Source: Echinarachnius parma (Eukaryota; Echinodermata; Echinoidea; Clypeasteroida; Echinarachniidae). From it: 64,000 nt of DNA. Positions 33,788-48,700 of the stretch are shown one piece after another. The DNA lies in NCBI GenBank assembly GCA_037951105.1, contig JBAMJV010001317.1:62001-126000 (forward strand). The letters run 5' to 3'. The notes beneath the pieces were generated by a model, which worked only from the letters and a program-made list of their open reading frames with translations, was not told the DNA's origin and did no database searches. The number at the start of each line of letters is the position of its first letter. Position 1 is the stretch's first letter. Position numbers and translations under genes: made by a program.

Positions 33788-36700
33788 CCCCAAGAAAACG
33801 TATTTTATTAGGGGAAAACGTACTGCCGTATTTTGCGTGAAAAAACGTAACAAATACGGCAAAAACGGAACGGTTGGCATCTCTGTATATGTCATGTTCC
33901 ATTCTCTATTATTCGGACTTTTTCTTTCTCTCTCTCTACATATGATGACATAAACGGTACCCCGGGGTACCAGACGAAAATCCGCCATTTTGTTTAATTA
34001 TCTATTTCATTTTTAAGGCTGTACTGTGGGTATAGCGTGCATACAATCGCGCGCTGCACTGCATGCACAATGCAATAGCTGCGGTACGGTTGGACGCAAG
34101 ATGGCGCAACACAACGTGGGATACCGGGGTACAACGGTACCCCGGGGTACTGCATGTGTCATCATATCTAGGGCAATTAATCAATCATTAATGTTATAGA
34201 GCCTTTGTATATGGAGAATATCATTAAATGTAATATAGCTCCTTTGCCCTAATAACTGTGCCCCTTCATATGACTGGCAGACTGAAATAGTGACCACCTG
34301 TATACTAAATTCACTTGTTAATATTAAAGACCATTGATTTTTTACCCTGTAGAAAACAGTTTCCAATTTTAATGAATCTGTATATAAAGAGCAAGTACTA
34401 ACAACAAGTCAGTGCAATGAGTTACGGAATATCACTTTGCATTTTCGCTCATTAATCGGACATATATCATCCATTTAATGTGAAATTTCCACTCATTACT
34501 CAGTGAACATATCACAAAAATACAAATTTTATCAACCGTTCATCACTTTTTGCACATGTCAACCAAGTTACTAGATCCATCCCTGTAACTGTCTGGCTAC
34601 ATTTAGAGAGGCATCCCTACCAGTCATTAGAAAAAGGCAGCCTCCTGCTGGGTCATATCTACTATCTACTATCAAATGGAACCATCTTTTTTACTTGCAC
34701 CATTCATACCTCTAATTTATTGTAAATAAGTGGGGTGTTGTATTAAACACCATGGCACCTCCTTACGGCACACATCACTTCATCCTAGCATAGCTTCCTG
34801 TATGAGCTGCCAAATGGACTATTGCATTTTGTTGCATGGAATAATTTGCCCTCTAACTTCCATAATATTACAGTTATTAGTCGGGCCTGAAGACATTTTT
34901 TGTTTAGATTAGCTTTTGACTATTTTTTCTTTCTTCATCCCCCTGCCCCTCAGAATAGTTACACGAGAGTGACGGCTCACAATAAAGATATAAATTATTA
35001 TTATCATCATTATAGAGTATGAAGAACAGGTATGACACTACTTTCATTTTGCTTCTACTCACCAACATGTTCCAGTATGAGGTCTAGGATGCGATCACTA
35101 GTCTGACTGATGCTGGGGTTCTTGTTGGCGATATTCTGGACCAGAATTGGCACGATATTGTTGACTACCGTTGCCATGGACTCGCCTAGCCGAGGCACGA
35201 TGTCCTGCATCGCCGTCAGCGCTGCGATGTTCACCTTGGAGTTGGAGTCTGATAATCTCGATGCAAACTTGTCAAACACCTGGAAAATGAGAGCAAAGAT
35301 ATATTTGAGTGCATCGTAATTTATATATGATTATTTATTTAGAGAATACATAATAAAGGTTAACAACTAACAAAAAGAACATGTTTTTATCAAAACTAGT
35401 TTTGCTTTTATTGTATTTGTAAGCACTCTACTGAAAACATTTCAACTTCTTTAAACAACAGAATTAAATTTGATCATTCACTAACATTTACTTAGCACTA
35501 GATCCGGTTGAAAGAAATTGTTTCACATGTATATAATTACATTTTGCCCATCACTGACCAATATTTAACACAACCCAATCCCTACAGGAATCTGATGGGT
35601 CTTGTTTTATCACTATGGGCCCTGCAAAATGTATTAGGGAACAGAATAAAACTGATTTTTTTTTTTATTTTGTACCCCTTGACAACATTAGCACTGGTTA
35701 CATCCTCAAAAAGATAAACATAACATATGCAAATATAAGTAACCTGGCTTATTACAAATATACAGAATTAAATTGCAGCCTTCACCGACTCTCACTTTGC
35801 ACCAACGACTAAGAATCTTACCTTGACAACATTAGCACTGATCACATCCTCACTGGTCTCACACATCTCTTGTAACCTCTCGATAGCTTGCAATCTAGAA
35901 TTCCAGTCAGATGCCCCAAGACCCTCGCACAAAGCCTTTATGTCTTCGGTGGTTTCGCTGCGTGTCAAGCCACCGCTTCGCTTCCCCCGCTTGGTTGAAC
36001 CGGGCGGAGTGCGATCAGTTTCTCTATAATAATTTTTAAAAGATGCAATGAAATTGAGACCACTACAATTTATTCTGAAATAGTAACTATTACTACCCCA
36101 AAACTAATAGTAGACAAACAAACTTAAAATAGCCCAAAATCAAGCCCATAAAACACAGCAGAGCAAATATGCCACAATGAATATCTTTTTAACTGTCTTT
36201 CAAATGTCCCAGTAAAGATTTAGCATACTAGTTTATACAATGTAAAATTATATGAAAGTAACCTCTTAATTTACAAGAATTTGTATACAGCAACAGCAAT
36301 AATTTCTTTATTGAAGAAATGACTCATGTGAAGTAAGATTAGTATCCCGAGTTTGCTCAGCTCTTGGGGTTTAACTGGCTAGCTTTGGTGAAGGATATGT
36401 CAATTTACTAGATCTGTAATTCAATTCTAGAACATTTATTACAAGGATTTGGTAATAAAATAATGGACTTACGTGTAGTCTATCCTTTCTCTAGAGTAAG
36501 ACTGAGACCCAGAGTTTGCGCGGCTATTGGGGTTAGAGCGACGAGCCTTGGCTGATGATGTGTCAGATGGGGCATCTCCAAGACCCTAGTCAGATAAACA
36601 ATTAAGAAATATCTTGATAATAATCTTCATGACAGTGATTACATATTTAGCAATTGAGATAACAATTCTAAGATATATGTTCTTCAACATAAACCCAGTT

Positions 36701-39700
36701 TTCCAAGTCCCGGAAATATCTACAATGCAAAAAAACTGTACCTCCAAGGTATCTAAAACATGAATACAATTATATTGACAATAAAAAATAAAAAAATGTT
36801 ATAAAAAAGGCATTTTACCTTATTTTTGAGATTCTCCAAAATGTCTCTAATGCTCTTGAGGTTCTTGGCTGGTATGTGCTTCTCAATGAGTCGGTCAAAG
36901 TCTGGATGGTTCATCAAACTGAAGAAGATCTTTCTTGCATAGTACCTGGCCAGGAAAAATTAATTCATTATAAACATTTTCTAATTTGTTTTATGTAAAA
37001 AACAAAAAGTCTGATTACTGATAATAGCATTATATCTAATAGATGTTTTTCCATATAATTATACTGACAAGATTTATTTGACAAAATATATCATAAAAAA
37101 AAAAAAATGGTATCAAATAGTCTCTGTGATCCAGAAAACAGGGTATATCAATTGACTTTGTCGTTATTTTTTGGTTATCTTGTAATATGATTGAAAATAA
37201 AGGATGAAATTACAACAAAAGTACCTTGTTTCTTGAGCATTGTCCGTAGCCAGCTGGGCAATAGTAGGCAAGATTTTATCCGTCACATCCTTGACCCCGC
37301 TCAGTATACGCCCAGGGCCCATGCGGTCGACCAGTACATCAAGAAACACAACCGTCGCCCTGCGAACCGTGGAATTCTTGTGACTGCAAAGATAATGATC
37401 AAATAAACTAAATAAATAAATATTAATACAAAAAAAAACCCCCAAAATTGATGGATCTTCGACTCCGCTATCACACAATTTTTTATATCAAGCCCAAATT
37501 AACATGCACTGAATTATTTATGTAAACTCAATTTTGATGGTAATTCATCAACCAGATCTTGAGATATCACAATTACAAGCTATTTACGAACTGGCCCAGG
37601 GCCACTAAAATTTAGCTTTTTGCCAAGAAGATCTTGCTGATTCCAAATATTACTTGTCCAACAGGGGTACCAAATGCGTTCCTCTGTTTTAGGGCCACTG
37701 AAAACTGGCCTTGTCCCTCCAATAAAGGAAAGTCATTTCATTTAATCGCTGATTGGCTCACCAACATAAATTTTAAGGATGTCAATATTTAAATTGTGAT
37801 GGAAAAGGAACTTAAGGACACAAAGGATCGTAATTAGCACTAGCCCGCTGGTACAGGGCCATCAGAAACATCCTCATTAACAGTTTGAATGAGACAATTG
37901 CTCAAATAGTACAAATATTCTTATTTACTTAAACACTGACACATATATGTAGCAAGTGTAACTAATTTGATATCTTAAGCCAATTATTGTTAAATTGTGA
38001 TTATCCCCTCCATTAAAAAGATTTTGTGAGACATTTCAAATTGATACAATAAACAATCTAAGTGGCATTATGTCATGATTTATTTGCCATTGTCCATAAA
38101 GATGACAGCTGCATGCAATATTGTAATAAATGGTAACTAATTTGATAACTGCGGCTGCAACTTGAAAAATTAGACAAAATAAAAAAATTCAAATATATGT
38201 ATCTATTTCTAAAACTTGATCCTTTTATTTGTTTTTATGAACACTTATTAGCTTGTATGAACACATTGCAGGCATTAGAATATGATTCACAATTATTCAT
38301 TAAGAAGGGATATCCCAAACCAGTCGACAAATTAAAATTATGAAACAATCTTATCATCCATACTTTAATCTCCCTCCAATTTAAAAGCTTTCTCATTTGA
38401 GATAATCACTAACTAAAATTCATTTGTTAGTATTTGCTCTTGCTAGTAAGACCGACAGCTACATCTATGCATTATTGGTGACTTATTTGATAATCCAACC
38501 CAGAACAAAGAAATTTGACAAAATGAAATTTCCAACCTTCACACATTTAAGCAACTGTAATGACATGATTATACTTCTAAAGGATCAGTTCACTAAACAC
38601 ACTCATTACATTGATTGAACACCATGTAGCCGGAGATGCGCAAATAGACAATTCAATAAAACAGGCATTAGGTATGAATGACCGATTGCTACTTAATTAT
38701 GTTTGCCAGTTTTCAGCACTGCGTAATGTCAACTTGGGCTTGGGAAATGATTTGCCCACGGGAGGCGAGTCTTCAATACTGAAAATGACATTCAGTATTT
38801 TTTGTCATTGCAAGATTAATGCATGACATCGCATTTTAATCCGACTTCAATCATTCACTTTTGAATGCAATGCCCTTAATAAAAAAAGACAATAACCAAA
38901 TATAGGATTTTCACATTGAATATGTTACTTTACATAGATGCAAACAAATGAGATCTTCTTTCATTCAATCCTTTGCCTACAAGATTTATAATTTCCCATA
39001 AAAAACAGGTTCCCTTAGTGGATGTGTTAATCACTATTATCCTAATCGTATCTGATTACAAAGATCCTGCAATTTGGAAGACAACAATGATATGAATGTT
39101 CCTGAATTCTATGACTGGCAAGAAGCAATAGTCATCTTAGTACTATTCTGCTAGGGATTTTCAAATTTGATGTAAGGCCTTACCTTGCACCCGCTGTGAT
39201 AAGTGAGCTTAGTACTCTCTGTGGAGTAGCATTCTTCACCATGGCTTCCAACGTCTTATCAACATCCTCTCTGATGAAACCGTTACTCTCTCCGGCCTTG
39301 GGAAGCAAGATGCGACAAATCTGATCCAGGTCCTATATCAGGCATAATAACAAAGACAAATGTTAGTACTTGATTTTGTTTGTTTTTTTAGCTTTTAATG
39401 GGGTGTTAATAGTAGGCTTTTGTTAAGTTTGTTCCATCATCATCATCATCACTATCATCATCATCATCATCAAACATCATTTTCTTCAACATCATCATTG
39501 TCACTGTCACCATCATCATTACCATCACTCTCACCATCACCATCACCATCATCATCCCCATCATCATCCCCATCACCATCACCATCACCATCACTCTCAC
39601 CATCACCATCACCATCACTCTCACCATCACCATCACCATCACCATCACTCTAACCATCACCATCACCATAAACATCACCATCACCATCACCATCACCATC

Positions 39701-42700
39701 ACCATCACCATCACTCTCACCATCACCATCACCATCACTCTCACCATCACCATCACCATCACCATCACCATCACCATCACCATCACCATCACCATCACCA
39801 TCACCATCATCACCACCATCATCATCATCATCATCCATTTGATATAATAATGGCATCTAATAAGAAAGTACTTTACCTTATCCAGACTTGTTTTCATTGC
39901 CTGGAACAGATCACCCAGTGTTGATATGGCTGCCCTCGCAACCGACGATCTCAAGTTCTTGACTTCATTTAGAACTGCCACAACTATAGTGTGCAGTTGC
40001 CCACCGATCTCATTGGTATGGAAGGAGGCCAGCCTCTGAATGATGAATAACCCATCCAATTTCACCTCCCTGGTTAAGATAAAAAGAAACAAATCAATAC
40101 AAGAATATGTCTTAGTTGCTCTCATTGAATGATAAACTTTTTTAGAAATGCTAAAATTATATTGTCCAGTTTTCCTCCAATCTCATACTATTAGTATATG
40201 AATTATAACTGCTGAATAATGAATAACCAGTGGATATCCTATTTCTATATCACTAGATTTATAAAAAAAAAAAAAAACATTCAAACAAATTACATATTAT
40301 ATTGTACTACTTTCTTGACTGTTTGTAGTCTATACAAACTATACAAACAATGACAGAGATGATCTCAGTTTCTTGATTTTTCTAAAAAAAACTACCATGA
40401 TGATATTGTGAAGTTGCCAGCTGATTTCATTAGCATGGAAAGATGAAAGCCTTTGAATAATTACAAATTAACAGTTTCATCTCCCTAAATAGCAATCCCT
40501 CAAATCCACAAGTGAGTTGGCAACAGGCGTTATTTCTCTGCCCTTGCTATATCACAATAACAATCATATAACAATCATAATAACAATCATGAGTAATGAG
40601 GGAACACAACATAAAGACAATTTTGTGGTAGCTGGAGCAAAACAGTACTCACCAGTCCTCATGTCCAAGGTAGCGGAGGGAATCCCTGATAGCCACGTCT
40701 GAGTTGGCAACAGGCTTCATTTCTCTGCTCTGACCATCGGTCTGAGGTGGCGAACTGACCGCTTTGGCACTGACTGAACTAATTGGGGCCTTGGTCACAG
40801 ATATGCTGTACAGAAACCAAAAAAATGGTCACAAATATTAATTTCCCAATTAAGAAAAGGAAAACAAGTTTTGCTGATTTCATGAAAGGCATTTATGAGT
40901 GTTTTCATTTTGAGCTGGCTAAACTGACAGCATTTGCCACATAAATTATGTATGAAAATAACAAATTGGTCACATCTATTAATAGGGGAAAATTTTACAA
41001 TGAAATATCTAAATAAATTTTAACATTGTTTTTTTTCTTCTTCAAAAGAATTGAGTGTTTTCATAATAAGACAGCAAACCAACAGCAATGAACTTATTGA
41101 GACATTGGTCTCTAATATTTTATAGCCATGAAGAAAGAAAAAGAAATAAATACTTGGCTGATGAAACCAAGATGTCTTTATCAGTTTGACTTATTATCAT
41201 TAAAAAAAATCAAATGTGGAAATAAATTGAATTTAATTGAATAACTTATCAATTTAGTGTTTATATGATACTGAAAAGACTCACTATCAGAGTTGATTAA
41301 AATCAAGACATTCAAATATACCAATAATACTTTAATGAAATAATTAATTAAAAAGATAAATCAATAATTTATCGAAATCAAAGCAAAATATATAATGTAG
41401 ATAATCAGTTTTGTATATAAGACACTAATCAAATCAAACTATTTCTAACACATTCATTTCAATAATGATTTAAAATTTCAATTATAATTACTTGAATAAT
41501 TACAAGGCTCCCATGATATTACGGTGAAGGTCTCTACCAATTCTCTTGCTATGACGTCATTATCATAAAATCATGTCTCACAGTATTATCTATCCATTAT
41601 CATTTGTCCATAAGAGCTCTCTACATCATACCAGGCCTATAATTATGTGACATTCATGAAAAGTCAATAGGAAGTTCATGCAAAAAATAAAAATGCAATG
41701 TATTGATTATTTCTGAAAATCAATGGTTTATTTCTGTCCTATCAATAGCCATTCTCTCAACGGCAGTAGGCAATTGAAGCAGGGGAAACGCAAGACAATG
41801 GCACTACATCCGGCTCCAGACAAAAGAATGAAATGTCATGAAGTCATGTGGACAAGGCCAGCCATTATTAATGCAAAAGGTCGACAGCAATCACTTTTTC
41901 GTCAAATTTCGTCAAAAAAAGATGATAAGCATATTCATTGAAATATGCCCAAAATATGATTTGTATGGGTTAACCCATTGCATGCAGAAACTTGATTTAC
42001 GATATACATCAACTCTACAGGAATTCAAATACATCTAGAAGGGAACTTGTTAATATTCTTTCCCCAACCAAGAATTACATAAACATCATGAACTCATGAC
42101 TTTTGTAAAAGTAAATGGAATAAATGTTAAAGTGATCCATTAACTTTGTACGATTTCAACCAAACTCACTTGAAGCTTTCCCACTTCTCTTGTACCTTCT
42201 TTTTGTTTGGCTTGATATTGTAACAGAAGAATGAAATGGGTTTTGATTTTTGTCACGTTTTCATAATCATGGATAATTGGATATATTTAAGATTGAATTT
42301 GAGAGTGTCTATCCGACCGTAGTCAAGAGTATCCAAATTTGGATACTTCACGCGAACGATCGGGATAAAGTTAGACATTACGCGAACGATCAGGATAAAA
42401 TAAGACATTTATTCTCTGTTGTCACTAGGTAAACTTTATTCTTTTTCTATGAAATTCTTACAATGAAATTGGCACATGATTGAAGTCTCAAACATAACTT
42501 TGGTGGAAAAATATAAAGTTACTGGATCACTTTAAATCAATGTCGACTGATCTGATTCCATTCCATCCATCATTCTCCCTCTCCTCCTTCATTAGTTTTA
42601 ATAACAGTTTATTACAGCTCAGTGTCAAGCATATAAAATGCAACTTGGACAGTGGAGTAGCATGGTTTGACTGATTGGGGGCATTTGAAAAATGTTTACC

Positions 42701-45700
42701 CCTATGTTTTTAATTGTTTTTGTCAAATTATTGGTCCCCCCCCCCCCCCCCCCCCCCCATCACTCTGTATGGACACATATTTTCTTTAAATAACAACAAC
42801 AAAACATATACAGAATACATTCATGAATCAGTACAAATGAAATCCATTTCCTTTTGCAAAAAGAATTCAATATATTGCTTCCCAATGATATGAGTAACAC
42901 AAACTTACGTCTTTTTCTTTAGCGGTGTGGATGCAGCAGGTGGCTTGGAAGCGATCCTGGTGGTGGTGGGGCTGACTTTACGAGTCGTGTTGTCCAGGGT
43001 GGCTCCATTTATTGCAAGGTCTGCGGTAAAATCTGTGGCATAAGTGGATACAAAATGCATGAAATACTCATGCTTGCTTCAGATGGTTGTTACAGCACAT
43101 TATTTCCAATGTCCAACGATCATATAATGGATGACAAAAATGGCACATATTTGTTTTTTTTATCTAACCCTTTTCCTTCCTCTCCGTTTCCCTCTCCCTA
43201 CTTTTCTTTCTCTTTGACTATCACAGCCCACTGTAATTTCTCTTGTAGTGGGTATCAACAAAAATCTAAAGACTTCATGACCCTAATACAAGTTATTGGG
43301 CCATTTACTCACCCATGTATTGAAATATAGGAGGACATACAAAACAGAATGTGAATCACTACTTTGCAGCAGATGGATACAAAATGTATACAGTCCATCT
43401 GTCTATAGTTACCACCTAGGGGAAACAAGAAAAGTGGTGACCATAGAGAGGTTCCATTAGCTGTAGGAGATCACTTATGATGGCCACTATAGGCAGGTTG
43501 ACTGCTACAGACAGGTGGATAGGATTGACAGTAATTCAATTACCTTCATCATCCTGTTCATAAGGACTGGTTGCATCCAGTTTTTTCAGTTTCTCCCTCT
43601 GCCTTTCCCTCGCTTTAACCTGCTGCTCCTGTCGTTTGCTCTCCCTCTCCTTGTCCCTCTCCGCACGTTCTGCTCGTTCGACCCGCTGGCGCTCACGGTC
43701 CTGACGCAGCCGCTCTTCCCGCTCTCGTTTCTGCTCCTCCCGCTCCCGCATTCGCTCTTCCCGCTGCCGATCACGCTCCTCCTGTCACAGAGAATTTGGG
43801 AAATGATGGAATATCAGTAATAATTGGGTGAATTATTAATCTTCCAATCGATAAATCAATGAAGGAAATCTTGACTGATGTTCCTAGATGTCAAGTAACT
43901 ACTTCTTGCATTCCCCTCACATGTTTTATGTGCTAGCAATCGTACTCTTCCAAAAAAAAACACTTTAGAACTTTGTTCATATTGTTATAAAATGTTATAA
44001 GGCAAGCGATAAGTAATATAAAACAAAATTAGATACACCCCCCTTAAAAAGAAACGAAACATAGACCCAATTACATCAACAACCAATGGTTATTTAAAGG
44101 AGGGTAGGGCAAAGATAGTAATGTGGGATTTGGTTTGATTGAATCAATTAATTAATGGACAGAATTACTATGAATATTTTACTATGAATCAAACAATCAA
44201 TGAATGAATAAATTATTAAATAAACTTAAACTGATGAATAGTGAATGGACCATTATTATGAATAAATAAACACTTATATATGTTGCTAAATAGATGCACA
44301 AAATATGTACACCAGTGGCTACAAATGCCTCTGCTGAATAGGTATATCATTTCTTTGCACAGAATATACCCCCAAATTACACAGAGAAGGAAAGAAAGAT
44401 GGATGAGGGAACCAATTCCCTGGTATGGCATATTGACAGTACATTCATCAGCAGGTCAATGCAATGCCCACATGACCTGATTATTGATCAATATACTGTA
44501 TCTTATAGGTGATTTCCGGTGAAGAATGCCACCATTGAGTATTAAACAAATTATGGGGGCAATCTGAGTTCCTGTACAGAGACTGGCGACATGGCTAGAA
44601 ATCACACTTGCCCGCTGGCCCAGGGCCACCAAATCTGAGCTTCTGGACACAATTAAAACTTGCATTCACACAAAATTTTACTTCCGCAAGTGTTTATATT
44701 TATTTTGGGCCGACAAAAGTCAGTTTTGGGTGGCCAAATAATGATAAGTCATGAATTTACTTGCCAAAAAGGACCACCATCAAAAAAGGGTAATTTCTAG
44801 CCCAGACAGGGAATTGATGTTTTCATAAATATCTTGTATCTTTCTCACCATATCAGAGGAGATTGAAAATGCATTTAAAATCTTTAATATCATAATAATA
44901 TGTTAATATTCGAATTTTGACAATTTTTTCAATTACTGTTTTGAAAGATGCTTATTATATGTATCCATTAATATTACTAACTTTATTGTTAATCAACTTA
45001 TCTGTTTTTCATGTTTATTTTCAGCATTCAATGAATGTATTTCTTTCTTCATTATTTGTATAATTATTTTGTATTTAAAATGTGATTATGTTGAAAATAA
45101 AATGAATCACATCAAATCAATAATTCAACTGATCATACATAAGGAACAATTTTGTTGCGACATAGATGGTTCATTACAAGGAAGTATAAACCCACAAATA
45201 ATGCGTTGCTCTTTTTCGATTTTTGAATAACACAAAAAAGAACAATACTACAATGGGGCTTAAATGATAGAGAAATGCATGTCCCATCTCTAAACATTAC
45301 AAGAATTTAACATTTTTTACAAAAAAGTAAAAATACTTCTAAAATCAGATAATCTCTTGTTTTCATCCCATACCATCTGTTTCTCTACCCCCTCCTCCTG
45401 TTACAAGAATTGTATATTTACACAAAAAGTAAGAGTACTGGGCAATATTCCGTGAAAACGTCTACCAAAACTTTTTTTTAAAATCAAGTTTGTGGTAGAT
45501 TTGTTTCTTCTTATGATGGTTGATAATGCATGACTTGAACTTTCTGAAACTGATAATATCCATATTATATCTGGATTCATATTAAAAAGCTGAGTGCAAA
45601 TAATAAATAAGAATTGAAAATTCCCATAAATATCTACAATTTCCCAAAATACCTGTTTTTTGTATATTTACTGGAGGTCAAAGTTCAACATTATTTTGTG

Positions 45701-48700
45701 TTTAATGATTAATTAATTCCTAGCAAAAACCTGTGACTGGTTTTGGGTCAAACTTTATATTTGTTAACTTTAGGCCTCTTAACCTTTACATTAACACTCA
45801 ATCTTTGTTAAAATTGTATGTTATGAAGATAATTATCAATGTTTAGCTATCTTTTTAGCTATTTTATCACAATAGTTGGTGGCATAATCAACTTAAATAA
45901 CCTGCAAAAACAAAATTTTAGGTAATTTGGGGGGATTTTAGGGTTTTCTACAGTCCCGTCCATTGGATATCGTGTTGTATGTAAAACTAAGTGTGTCCTG
46001 TCTGTCACGCTGACTTTAGCGACCCACTGACAACTAGGTCATAGGTCATACAAATTAAACTCATATATTTTGAAAATATGACTGCAATTTAACATCATAA
46101 GCATCAAAACTCTAGTTAATGTTTAACCATTTGCCTACAAATCAATCAAAACTGTTAAAAAGTCATGAGTGGATGCCCCATCTGTCACGCTGGAATTGCC
46201 CTACTACTAAAATCACAGAATGTGGAATGTCATCCCATACCTTCTGTTTTCTGCCTCCTACTATATAACAAAAAATGCACATATTATAAAAAAAGAAAAG
46301 AAGAAGAAAAAGTACAAATAAAATCACAGAAAGTGGAATGTTATCCCTACTTACCCTCTGTGTCTCCGCCTCCTTCTGCTGCTGCTCCCTCTCCAGCCGT
46401 TTCTGCTCCCTGACCCGCTCCTTCCTCTGAGCATCCAGCTCCCCCTCCAGCATCTTGATCTGTGCCTCCTGCTGCACCCTCTCAGCCTCTCTCTCTGCCT
46501 CCTGCGCCATGTGCTTGGCCTTGCGCTGCTCCAGCTCCTCCTTCTTCTCCTGCTGCCTGCGAGCCATTCTGTCCATCGTTGCCTTCGATAGCGATACGTT
46601 CAAATCCTGTGTCAAGAAACGGCAAGAATTGTTGTCGATGAAAATAAAACTTCGGGCTTGTAATACCAAGATCAGCACTTTGTGGTGTGATATATACACA
46701 AGCAACCATTATGGCATTAAATAAGGATATTGAAATCGATGCGTGTACAACAAAAGAGTGAGCAAGGATGGAGACCTGTTGAAAGACAAACAGATAAACA
46801 AATATGTCTTTTTTTTTTAATCCATACTTTCATGGCCTTTATAGGAATGTTGTTTGATCAGATAAACTGTATAATTTGATATTTTAAAAAGAATAATTGT
46901 ATGTAGATTGCCATGTATGCGATACTCACACTCACGCTAAAAATCACACACACAGACACTTGTTTAAAGTACTACTTTAATACTTTTGTTTACATTACTG
47001 TGTCCGACGTACATACTGACAATTTAAAAAAAAGAAGACATCACACACACAAATAAAATAAAAAATAAAGCACTACACATTTTGGGCTGATTTGATTTAC
47101 ACTAATTTCAACACTTACATGAACCACATTAGAATTGTGTCTTTTGCCCATTCTTACTGAGTAGAAATATATCCATTGCAAAGGAACACAAATAAATTTG
47201 TCTCACTCGATGGCATATAATCAAATAGATCTTCTAAAATATTCCAATGTTCAAATCTTCAAATATGAACAAAACTTAACACACAAGCAACTGTCACAAA
47301 TTCCCCCTCTCATCAAAAAGGATGTCCAAAGCTGAAATGAAGACTACTGTTATATGGCTTTTAACCAACTTTAAATGACATGTTCAGCATAATCCAATGT
47401 GAAATATCAAATGTGATATAAAAATCGACTGTCACACACTGCACTGAATTATTGAATATGTCCTGAAGACACGTATGATCCAATGCGAAATATTAAACAC
47501 GCGTCAATATCAACTGCTGCAAACTGCTCATACATATTTTAATATGTCCTGACAGTAAGAACAAAGCATTGTTAATGAACCGCTGAGCGGTAGGGGGATG
47601 GGGACTGGTTGACTTCAAGGCCAACCTTCACACCGTCGTTGCCGTGCCCATGGCTGCAGCCAGAGAGCAATCAATGGCTCCCCACTTTAACACGTTACCA
47701 ACTGAGCCACGGATATCTAGGTTTGGCGCCTATGGCTAAAGCCTGTTCAATATACCAATGGATTAATAACTCTTTCTCTCTAACGCCCCACAGAACTAAT
47801 ATGCAACCATGCTCCATTTCCCTTACCTCTGTCATTTGTTTAGTGTGACATTGTGCATAATTTCCTCCCTGCCACAGAATAATTATCACGCTTTCCTGTT
47901 TATTCAATGCTTTTTTGTTTCTCTCTTGATCAACCCATATATCAAAATCTGATATATTTAATTTCTATATATTGCAATCTGATAATATCACAACTCTATA
48001 TTTAATTTCTATATATTGCAATCTGATCATATCGCAACTCTATATTTAAACACAGATCACTGCAAGAGATGTTATTCTTCTTCTTTGAAACTGATAAGCA
48101 TCTACTTGTTTGATACTTTGATAATAAGTGACCTCAAAGCATGCTAACAGCTAAAAACAGAAATTCATCAATTCATTGATGCTGAAGATGAGTAAACAAC
48201 AGAATTGAAGTGAAAATCAAAAGGAATTATGAGACATTTTATGCCAGAAAAAAATAAGATTCACTATGCAATGTTCACATTAAAAAAACAATTATTTTAA
48301 ATAAACTATTTAAAATAACAAAACCACTACAATAACATAACAAATAGCAAATAAACACAAAACAAAAACATTAGAAATCTTTCTATTGAGATTGTTTTTT
48401 TCAAGACTAATTATCATGCATCAATACCACTGAATAAGGGAAATATGAAAACCTAAAGTACTATATAACGACAGACATTTCATTTGTCTTTTTCAAACAG
48501 TAACATTTTCCTCTGAACTCTTATTCTTCGAGACTTTATTGGTATTTTAGTGAGTGATGGACTTGATTATTTAAAAAAAGTGAATTTCTTTCTTATTCAT
48601 TAAGAATATAATTGTCACTATTTCAACAGATAACAACATCAATAACACAAAAACACAACTGTAGACACAACCAAACATAGCGTACATTTCTTATCATCCT

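Noticed and set aside
39406-39856. Frames of MV, DG and SP repeats
   Set aside because: Translation of a (CATCAC)n microsatellite in an intron.
42168-42208. Possible exon on the minus strand (lysine-rich peptide KPNKKKVQEKWESF with a GTGAGT donor)
   Set aside because: Its 41 bases break the phase between neighbouring exons, and it lies inside a TIR element (42127-42535).
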